Shown here piece after piece: positions 1 through 5,449 of a stretch of DNA of 8,944 nt. The notes beneath the pieces are model-generated. The model worked only from the letters and a program-made list of their open reading frames with translations. It did no database searches and had not been told where the DNA came from. This stretch comes from an uncultured Clostridia bacterium (GTDB lineage: Bacteria; Bacillota; Clostridia; RUG12999): NCBI GenBank assembly GCA_938005345.1, contig CALLNG010000428.1, positions 1 through 8,944 of the forward strand. Reading direction: 5' to 3'. The position numbers and the translations under genes are program-made. Numbering within the stretch: the stretch's first letter is position 1; the number at the start of each line of letters is the position of its first letter.

Positions 1-205
1 CCACGACGTAGTGTATGGTTTGTGTAATGGCGCCCGACATGGGCAGGTTAACTAAAATTGCCCCAAAACCGATGGGGAGCAACAGCGTAGGTTCCATGTC
101 TTTTTTGATAGCCAAATAAATCAGCAGCGCACCGATGGCCCACATGACTACGCTTTGCCACGTGATGTTTGCAAAATTACTAAAAAATTCTGCCACCTCA
201 TCCAC
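1..205 (-). CDS. Sodium-ion-translocating decarboxylase, beta subunit (OadB/GcdB/MmdB family), 5' part only
   Basis: The first 68 residues of a membrane protein that runs off the left edge. In this family the beta subunit is the integral-membrane part of biotin-dependent decarboxylases (oxaloacetate, glutaconyl-CoA or methylmalonyl-CoA). It decarboxylates carboxybiotin and couples this to Na+ export. The sequence shows the typical N-terminus: a short amphipathic start, FANITWQSVVMW, a first membrane segment around residues 18-32, then the hallmark MEPTLLLPIGFGAILVNLP at about 37-55. I chose the GTG start at 205 because GGAAGG lies 6 nt upstream (212-217) and family members begin with M-D-E/A at this point. 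It is the first gene after the riboswitch leader at 276-460. Substrate cannot be told from the beta subunit, and no partner subunit is visible here. Confidence 0.85.
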   Translation of the reverse strand, partial: MDEVAEFFSNFANITWQSVVMWAIGALLIYLAIKKDMEPTLLLPIGFGAILVNLPMSGAITQTIHYVV

Positions 206-275
206 ACCTTTCCTTCCAGTTCTGTTTTTTCCTTTGGATTCAGTCAGAGCAGCCGCGCGCCCCTGGCGTTTTCGC

Positions 276-332
276 AAAAAAAAAAGAGACTTTGCGCTTC
301 GCAGACCGTCACCTGGGAAACGAAAAGTCTCG
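276..332 (-). terminator. Riboswitch-controlled intrinsic terminator before the decarboxylase gene
   Basis: On the minus strand GAGACTTT (324-331) pairs perfectly with AAAGTCTC (286-293). Inner stems CGTTTC/GAAGCG and CAG/CTG continue the helix, and ten U residues (276-285) follow. The 5' arm lies inside the 3' strand of aptamer stem P1 (322-333), so P1 and the terminator cannot form together. This predicts that ligand binding favours read-through (an ON switch). Confidence 0.9.
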
Positions 333-422
333 CTTTTTTCTGTACGCACCGGATTATGTACTTCATAATCGTGATGACGAAACGCACCGCGCTGTTTTTC
401 AGCGCCAAGCTACTCCCTTTTC
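322..422 (-). ncRNA. yybP-ykoY family manganese riboswitch aptamer
   Basis: The minus-strand leader carries the two conserved halves of the yybP-ykoY aptamer core: GGGAGTAGC (409-417) and GCGAGAC (327-333). They are closed by P1, GAAAAG (417-422) with CTTTTC (322-327). P2 is GCGCTG/CAGCGC with an A5 loop (389-405). P3 is GTGCGT (382-387) with GCGTAC (342-347) including G-U pairs, then the CGTCA (375-379) and CCGG (349-352) elements, and an inner helix GATTATG/CATAATC (352-370). Known members bind Mn2+ with Mg2+ where the two stacked arms dock. The call rests on remembered consensus and hand pairing, not on a covariance search. The terminator just downstream makes it a transcriptional switch for the decarboxylase gene. 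Confidence 0.87.
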
Positions 423-430
423 TTAGAACT

Positions 431-460
431 AGTATACCAAAAAAAGGCGTGGTTTGTCAA
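431..460 (-). promoter_or_regulatory. Sigma-A promoter of the riboswitch-decarboxylase transcript
   Basis: On the minus strand TTGACA (455-460) and TATACT (431-436) are separated by 18 bp. Shifting the -10 by one base gives 17 bp. Transcription should start near 424, just before the first aptamer base at 422, which supports both calls. Confidence 0.88.
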
Positions 461-739
461 CCCATTTTTCGCCAAAAGGCGCTGGAACCTCTACGTTATT
501 TTTGTACAGGGCATGTAGCGGGCAGAAAACCACGTTTAACGCGGGTTGCGCTGCATTTATTAAGATGGCTTAATCATAGCGTAGAGGGAGATGGTTGGCA
601 ATATATATTTCCAGATTGAGCGAAATCTGTTTGAAAATTGTCACTTGGTTGCCGCTATATTGTTTCCATCCAGCGCAATACATCCGTAGCGGCCACGAAA
701 CAAAGCCAACTGTGCCGTTTCCGCCTGCTGAATCACAGT
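461..739. other. Gene-free interval between the smr terminator and the riboswitch promoter
   Basis: No open frame here resembles a protein I recognise, and none has a convincing ribosome binding site. I see no tRNA or known RNA. It holds some dyads: ATTAAG/CTTAAT around ATGG (559-574), and a bulged hairpin at 652-692 with outer stem CCGCTA/TAGCGG and inner stem TATTG/CAATA. Neither is followed by a U tract. Confidence 0.5.
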
Positions 740-766
740 AAAAAACCACGCGCCCAGCGCGTGGTT
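740..766 (-). terminator. Intrinsic terminator after the smr gene
   Basis: Perfect 10-bp stem AACCACGCGC/GCGCGTGGTT (744-753 with 757-766) with a 3-nt loop. On the minus strand it runs into six U residues (740-745). It begins 10 nt after the smr stop codon. Confidence 0.93.
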
Positions 767-775
767 CGGGAAACA

Positions 776-1021
776 TTATTTGAGTACATACACCGTCTCG
801 CCGGGATTGGCGGTGAGGAGCTTGCGTTGGATGCGCCGGCAGCGCAGGCGGCGCACCATATCCGCCAAATTGCTGCCGCCGTGGTACCCATGAATCACGA
901 GCAGCTCCGGTGTGCCAGGCGGCAGGGACATAACCGTGCGCTCCAGTTTACGTTTGGCTTCGGCGCAGGTCAGCCCGTGCAAATCAATTTGCGCGGCAGG
1001 ACGGCGGCTGGATGGGTTCAT
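776..1021 (-). CDS. Stand-alone Smr-domain protein (81 aa)
   Basis: A single small MutS-related (Smr) domain without MutS sequences. The conserved IDLHGLT is at residues 12-18 (DLHG 13-16) and the second motif HGYHGGS at 44-50, where the family usually reads HGxGxGxL. Smr domains of MutS2 and other proteins bind or cleave DNA or RNA. The role of short free-standing versions like this one is not settled, so I assign no substrate. The start at 1021 is fixed by AAAGGAGG (1028-1035) 6 nt upstream. A longer reading from a TTG at 1039 would begin at that ribosome binding site and is rejected. It follows the ABC exporter operon on the same strand but sits behind that operon's terminator with no room for a promoter between, so it probably depends on read-through. 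Its own terminator is at 740-766. Confidence 0.87.
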   Translation of the reverse strand: MNPSSRRPAAQIDLHGLTCAEAKRKLERTVMSLPPGTPELLVIHGYHGGSNLADMVRRLRCRRIQRKLLTANPGETVYVLK

Positions 1022-1027
1022 AAACTG

Positions 1028-1035
1028 CCTCCTTT
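1028..1035 (-). promoter_or_regulatory. Ribosome binding site that sets the smr start
   Basis: AAAGGAGG on the minus strand, 6 nt before the ATG at 1021. It lies only a few bases after the U tract of the terminator at 1038-1079. Confidence 0.85.
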
Positions 1036-1037
1036 GC

Positions 1038-1079
1038 AAAAAAAGGCCGGTACGCTGTCCTGTATCGCATCCGGCCTTT
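1038..1079 (-). terminator. Intrinsic terminator of the marR-ABC operon
   Basis: On the minus strand AAAGGCCGG (1071-1079) pairs with CCGGCCTTT (1042-1050) around a 20-nt loop, and the U run reaches 1038. Part of the loop can extend the helix (TGCG with CGTA). It starts 10 nt after the stop of the second ABC gene. Confidence 0.9.
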
Positions 1080-1089
1080 GCCTGATCGT

Positions 1090-2982
1090 TTAAGACAATT
1101 CAAATTGTCCTGTGTAGAGCTGATAATACTTTTTGTGCAGCGCAATGAGCTCATCGTGGCTGCCGCGCTCGATAATCCGCCCGTGCTCCAGCACAATAAT
1201 CATGTCCGCGTTGCGCACGGTGGATAGGCGGTGGGCAATGACAAAGGTTGTTCTGCCCTCCATCAAGCGGTCCATGCTCTTTTCAATCAGCTTTTCCGTT
1301 CGGGTGTCAATGGAGCTGGTCGCCTCGTCCAAAATCAGCACAGGTGGGTCTGCCACCGCCGCGCGCGCAATGGCTAGCAGCTGCCGCTGCCCTTGGCTGA
1401 GGTTAGCGCCGTCGCTCGATAGTACTGTGTCGTAGCCATACGGCAAATGCTGAATGAACGTGTCCGCGTTGGCGAGTCGTGCCGCGGCTTCCACTTCTTC
1501 ATCCGTTGCGTCTAGTTTTCCATAGCGGATGTTGTCGCGCACGGTGCCGGTGAACAGGTGCGTATCCTGTAATACCATGGCAAGCGAACGGCGCAAATCA
1601 TCTTTTTTGATTTTGCGGATGTTGATGCCGTCGTAACGGATTTTGCCGTCCGGCACATCGTAAAACCGGTTAATAAGATTGGTAATGGTGGTTTTTCCGG
1701 CGCCAGTGGAGCCGACAAACGCAATCTTTTGACCAGGTTTGGCGTCAATAGTAATGTTGTGCAAAACAGTTTTGTTTTCTTCATAGCCAAAGGTCACATC
1801 GTCAAATTCCACTTCCCCGCGCAGCGGCGTATAGGTCAGCGTGCCGTCCTGGTGCGGATGCTTCCATGCCCAGTGCCCGGTCCGTTTCTCGCTTTCTGTG
1901 ATGGTACCGTCGGGATGTTCCACGGCGTTGACCAGCGTGACATAGCCCTCGTCCTCCTCCGGCACTTCGTCCAGCACTTCAAAGATACGCTCCGCACCGG
2001 CAATAGCCTGCAAAACCACGTTGAACTGCTGGGAAATTTGCGTAATGGGTTGGGAGAAGGAGCGGGAATATTGCAGGAAGGAAGCAATGGTACCCAAATC
2101 CATTTTGCCGCCAATGACCAGCACCGCGCCTGCTGCGGCAGTTAAGGCATAGTTGACATAGGACAGGTTGCCCATAATGGGCATCATGATACTGGCAAAC
2201 GTGTTTGCCTGCGTTGCCGCTTCGCGCAGCGCTTCGTTTCTTTCGTTATATTCCGAACGCACCTTTTCCTCATGGCAAAAGACTTTGACGACCTTCATAC
2301 CCTCAATGGCTTCTTCGGCATAGCCGTTGGCGGCGCCCATAGCCTGCTGCTGCTTGCGGAAATAAGCGCCGCTGCGCTTTCCAATGGCTTTTACTACCAG
2401 GTACATTATAACCAACATCAGTAGAATCAGCACAGTCAACAGCGGGCTGAGAATCAACATCATGGTAAAGGTACCCACTGCGGTCAGAGCGGCGGAAATC
2501 AGCTGCGTCATTCCTTGGCTGAGCGCTTCACGGACAGTGTCTACATCGGTAGAAAACCGGCTCATGAGTTCGCCGTGCGTATGCGTGTCGAAATAGCGGA
2601 TAGGCAGGTCCTGCAAATGGTTGAACAAATCTTTGCGTATGCCATTGAGCGTCCCGTTGGTGATATAAATCATGGTGCGGCTGTAGCCAAAGGTCGCTAG
2701 TGCGCCGCAGGCGTAAATGATTGCCATTAGTGCAATCATCTTCAAAAACGGGACAAAGGCCGAAAACGTGGGATTGGTGCCAATGAGCGGCAGAATGTAA
2801 TTGTTCAGAAGCGGTTTGAGCATATAGGTGCCGGCAATGTTGGCGCCCGCGCTGATGATGACCATCAGCACCACCAATAGCAGCATCCAGGAGCGTTTTA
2901 CCATGTATTTGCTCAAACGCAGCAGGGTTTTGCGAATGCTTTTGGGCTTGACCATAGGCCCGATATTTCTTCTTGGCGCCAT
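1090..2982 (-). CDS. ABC exporter half-transporter, catalytic-site subunit (630 aa)
   Basis: A membrane domain fused to an ATPase domain, of the heterodimeric multidrug/lipid exporter type (LmrCD, BmrCD, TM287/288). Residues 1-340 hold six predicted membrane segments, the first around 32-55. The ATPase domain follows: Walker A GSTGAGKTT (424-432), Q-loop Q472, Walker B ending LDE with catalytic E553, D-loop SSID (556-559) and H-loop H584, so its own hydrolytic residues are intact. Its signature is LSQGQ (528-532) instead of LSGGQ. That matches the partner in such heterodimers which donates a weak signature to the degenerate site. An insert of about 40 residues (346-388, with HWAWKHP) separates membrane and ATPase domains; from memory, clostridial relatives share it. 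The ATG at 2982 directly follows the stop of the upstream partner (TAAATG), with AAGGGGG 8 nt before it. The substrate is unknown; drugs or lipids are plausible. Confidence 0.93.
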   Translation of the reverse strand: MAPRRNIGPMVKPKSIRKTLLRLSKYMVKRSWMLLLVVLMVIISAGANIAGTYMLKPLLNNYILPLIGTNPTFSAFVPFLKMIALMAIIYACGALATFGYSRTMIYITNGTLNGIRKDLFNHLQDLPIRYFDTHTHGELMSRFSTDVDTVREALSQGMTQLISAALTAVGTFTMMLILSPLLTVLILLMLVIMYLVVKAIGKRSGAYFRKQQQAMGAANGYAEEAIEGMKVVKVFCHEEKVRSEYNERNEALREAATQANTFASIMMPIMGNLSYVNYALTAAAGAVLVIGGKMDLGTIASFLQYSRSFSQPITQISQQFNVVLQAIAGAERIFEVLDEVPEEDEGYVTLVNAVEHPDGTITESEKRTGHWAWKHPHQDGTLTYTPLRGEVEFDDVTFGYEENKTVLHNITIDAKPGQKIAFVGSTGAGKTTITNLINRFYDVPDGKIRYDGINIRKIKKDDLRRSLAMVLQDTHLFTGTVRDNIRYGKLDATDEEVEAAARLANADTFIQHLPYGYDTVLSSDGANLSQGQRQLLAIARAAVADPPVLILDEATSSIDTRTEKLIEKSMDRLMEGRTTFVIAHRLSTVRNADMIIVLEHGRIIERGSHDELIALHKKYYQLYTGQFELS

Positions 2983-4701
2983 TTATGCCACCCCCTTCTG
3001 CTGGGATTCGTACACATCCCGGTAAATTTCGTTGGTTTTCAGCAATTCCTCGTGCGTGCCCACCGCATCGATACGCCCGTCGTCCATGACCACGATTTTG
3101 TCCGCGTCACACACTGAAGTGACACGTTGTGCGATGATGATGGTGGTAGTCCCCTTGAGGTCCTCTGCCAGCGCTTTGCGAATCAGCGCGTCCGTTGCGG
3201 TATCCACCGCGCTGGTGCTGTCGTCCAAAATGATAATCTGTGGTTTTTTCAGCAGGGCGCGCGCAATACACAACCGCTGCTTTTGTCCGCCCGACACGTT
3301 GACGCCGCCTTGCCCCAATTCAGTGTCATACCCATAAGGGAACGAGGTGATAAAGTCATGTGCTTGGGCGGCCTTACAGGCCGCAATAATTTCTTCGTCT
3401 GTGGCATTTTCGTTGCCCCATCGTAGATTGTCGCGGATGGTGCCAGAAAACAGCACGTTTTTCTGTAACACCATGCCCACCGTTTTACGCAGATCCTCCA
3501 GCTTGTAGTCGCGCACGTCGCGCCCGCCGACCAGCACCCTGCCGCCCGTCACGTCGTATAGCCGTGGTATAAGCTGTACCAGCGTGGACTTGGACGAACC
3601 TGTTCCGCCAATGATGCCAACCGTTTCGCCTGGCTCAATGCGCAGGTTGATGTGCTTGAGCACATCTCCGCCGTCGCCGTAGCAGAAGGAAACGTTGTCA
3701 AACACAATGGACGCATCCTGTTCCACCGCGCCTTCTGTTTCAGGGTCCTTGATGTCAGGCGTTTCGCTTAACACTTCCACGATACGTGTCAGGGAAGACC
3801 GCATCATGACCAGCTGAATGAAAATCATGGCAATCATCATCAGGGACATCAAAATCTGCATGACGTAGCTGATGAAACTAATCAGCTCGCCTGTCATCAT
3901 GGTGCCGGCGATGATCTGGCCGCCGCCAAACCACAATATCGCAATAATGCACCCATACATGGTGAGCTGCATAATGGGCATGTTAAAGTTGAGAATTTTT
4001 TCCGCCCTAATGGAAGAGTTCATTAAATTGTCGTTGGCCTCGCCGAATTTTTTCTTTTCATAGGCTGCGCGCACAAAGGATTTGACCACGCGCACAGAGC
4101 GCAGGTTTTCCTGGACAGACGCATTGAGTGCGTCATATTTACGCAGCATAGTGAGAAAACGCGGATAGGTCATGGTTGCAATGATAGCCAACGCCACCGC
4201 CAAAACGGGAATGGCGACGAGGAACACCGTCACCAGCGACGGGTTAATAGCAAACGCCATAAATGTGGCGCTAATGAGCATAAACGGTGCGCGCACTGCG
4301 ACACGCAGTGCCATCATGACCGCCATTTGCGTGGTGTTGACATCGGTGGTGAGCCGTGTCACCAGAGAGGCGCTGGAAAATTTGTCAATGTTGGAAAACG
4401 AAAAGCCGGAGATTTTGTCAAACAGTCCGCGTCGCAGTTCGCAGCCAAACCCCATCCCGGCTTTGGAGCCAAACCGTGCCGCCAGTGCGCCGAATAGCAG
4501 CGAAATCAGCGCCATGACAATCATAAGGCCGCCGATGGTTAGCACATAGCGAATATCACGGTTGGTAATCCCCGTGTCCACAATAGCTGCCATGAGCACT
4601 GGAATCGCAATTTCCATCAGCACTTCCCCCACAACCATCAGCGGTGTGAGAATGGCATATTTTTTGTATTTTGATAAAAATGGCAATAGTGTTTTAATCA
4701 T
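2983..4701 (-). CDS. ABC exporter half-transporter, degenerate-site subunit (572 aa)
   Basis: Partner of the downstream half-transporter: six predicted membrane segments within about residues 15-310, then an ATPase domain. Walker A is GGTGSSKST (365-373), with Ser replacing the usual third glycine. The Q-loop is Q413 and the signature is canonical VSGGQ (469-473). Walker B ends LDD, so Asp494 replaces the catalytic Glu, and the H-loop has Gln525 in place of His. These substitutions define the non-hydrolytic site of heterodimeric exporters such as TM287/288. Its intact signature would complete the active site of the 630-aa subunit. I take the start at 4701 (MIKTLLPF), 10 nt after AGGAGG (4712-4717) and 4 nt after the marR stop. 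A longer frame from 4731 would include this ribosome binding site and run back into marR. Co-transcription and shared regulation with marR are inferred from the spacing. Confidence 0.93.
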   Translation of the reverse strand: MIKTLLPFLSKYKKYAILTPLMVVGEVLMEIAIPVLMAAIVDTGITNRDIRYVLTIGGLMIVMALISLLFGALAARFGSKAGMGFGCELRRGLFDKISGFSFSNIDKFSSASLVTRLTTDVNTTQMAVMMALRVAVRAPFMLISATFMAFAINPSLVTVFLVAIPVLAVALAIIATMTYPRFLTMLRKYDALNASVQENLRSVRVVKSFVRAAYEKKKFGEANDNLMNSSIRAEKILNFNMPIMQLTMYGCIIAILWFGGGQIIAGTMMTGELISFISYVMQILMSLMMIAMIFIQLVMMRSSLTRIVEVLSETPDIKDPETEGAVEQDASIVFDNVSFCYGDGGDVLKHINLRIEPGETVGIIGGTGSSKSTLVQLIPRLYDVTGGRVLVGGRDVRDYKLEDLRKTVGMVLQKNVLFSGTIRDNLRWGNENATDEEIIAACKAAQAHDFITSFPYGYDTELGQGGVNVSGGQKQRLCIARALLKKPQIIILDDSTSAVDTATDALIRKALAEDLKGTTTIIIAQRVTSVCDADKIVVMDDGRIDAVGTHEELLKTNEIYRDVYESQQKGVA

Positions 4702-4705
4702 GCAT

Positions 4706-5212
4706 TCAGTCCCTCCTGTTTCGCAGGGCATGGATTTCCATCCCCTTGGCCTTTTTGATTAAAGATAACATGCTTTCCCCTTTTAAATCCCCTTCCGCAA
4801 CGTTGTCAATCATGCGGTCGAGGTAGGCGGAAAACTGCTCCATTTCCTCGCCGGAAAAGCCGCTAAACAGTTTTTGTTCCATTTTGTTTAAAATAGCAGC
4901 GCATTGTGCGGCCGCCTGTTTGCCCAGCGGCGTCAAACGCAGGCGCGTCCGGCGCAAATCCGTTTTGTCAGACTGCTTTTGTAAAAAACCGGCCCGCTGC
5001 AGCCGCTTGACGCTGGTTGCTACGGACGGCGGAGAAATCCCCAAAAAATCGGAAATCTCCCGTTGTGTACAGTTTTCATGGGCTTCAATATACTCCAAAA
5101 TGGGCGGCTGGCCAAAGTGCAGCCCGCTGTCAACGATTTCTTTGTGCACACATAACCGGTGCAGCACGTGGAGATAATTCAGCCGTTTAACCGCGTTGTG
5201 TGGTGTTTGCAT
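4706..5212 (-). CDS. MarR-family winged-helix transcriptional regulator (168 aa)
   Basis: A MarR-type regulator, normally a homodimer that binds palindromic operators and releases them on ligand binding. The recognition region at about residues 49-71 reads TQREISDFLGISPPSVATSV. It is followed by the beta-wing with the family's D-x-R feature (DLRRTRLRLTPLG, about 85-97). Long helices at both ends suit dimerisation, and the C-terminus is basic and slightly extended. It is the first gene of the exporter operon. Its promoter at 5275-5303 overlaps AT-rich repeats that are likely its own operators, so I infer autoregulation and control of the exporter. The ATG at 5212 has AAGGAGG about 9 nt upstream. 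Another ATG four bases earlier is out of frame. The inducer cannot be read from the sequence. Confidence 0.92.
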   Translation of the reverse strand: MQTPHNAVKRLNYLHVLHRLCVHKEIVDSGLHFGQPPILEYIEAHENCTQREISDFLGISPPSVATSVKRLQRAGFLQKQSDKTDLRRTRLRLTPLGKQAAAQCAAILNKMEQKLFSGFSGEEMEQFSAYLDRMIDNVAEGDLKGESMLSLIKKAKGMEIHALRNRRD

Positions 5213-5239
5213 GCATTGCCACCTCCTTGTCCCATCTAC

Positions 5240-5282
5240 TTAACTAATTAATAATTAACTAATTAACTATTAATAGTATACT
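5240..5282. repeat. AT-rich direct and inverted repeats, probable MarR operators
   Basis: TTAACTAATTAA occurs twice (5240-5251 and 5255-5266), 15 bp apart. They are followed by the perfect palindromes CTATTAATAG (5267-5276) and AGTATACT (5275-5282). The cluster covers the -10 and the start region of the marR promoter. Binding by this MarR is inferred from position and symmetry. Confidence 0.65.
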
Positions 5283-5303
5283 AAATTTGCCCGCCGGTGT
5301 CAA
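5275..5303 (-). promoter_or_regulatory. Sigma-A promoter of the marR-ABC operon
   Basis: On the minus strand TTGACA (5298-5303) and TATACT (5275-5280) are exactly 17 bp apart. The -10 element sits inside an 8-bp palindrome that adjoins the AT-rich repeats, so a bound repressor would block polymerase. Confidence 0.9.
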
Positions 5304-5381
5304 GAGAGAAATTTGTGAATTGTATACCTATAACATGCCTGTTTTTTGTCTGTTTTCTACAATTCTAATGGGACACCTTTC

Positions 5382-5410
5382 TTGACGAAAACGGGAAAAG
5401 GGAGTATAAT
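5382..5410 (+). promoter_or_regulatory. Sigma-A promoter of the cls operon
   Basis: TTGACG (5382-5387), a 17-bp spacer and a perfect TATAAT (5405-5410) on the plus strand. Transcription should start near 5417, giving a leader of about 33 nt. It is divergent from the marR promoter, with about 80 bp between the two -35 elements. Confidence 0.88.
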
Positions 5411-5449
5411 GAAATCAAAACAATGGAAGGATAACAAAAGAAAATTTAT

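Noticed and set aside
276..422. T-box leader considered for the structured leader
   Set aside because: The T-box sequence (AGGGTGGNACCGCG) is absent, and the gene is not tRNA-related; the yybP-ykoY core fits both halves.
155..619. Open frame of 154 aa on the plus strand across the riboswitch leader
   Set aside because: It is antisense to the promoter, aptamer, terminator and decarboxylase start, has no ribosome binding site, and its protein resembles nothing.
570..776. Open frame of 68 aa on the minus strand after smr
   Set aside because: It begins inside the smr stop and reads through the smr terminator stem; no ribosome binding site and no family resemblance.
638..1093. Open frame of 151 aa on the plus strand
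   Set aside because: It is the antisense shadow of the smr gene and crosses two terminators.
4702..4731. Ten-residue N-terminal extension of the first ABC subunit
   Set aside because: It includes the AGGAGG ribosome binding site and overlaps the end of marR; the ATG at 4701 fits better.
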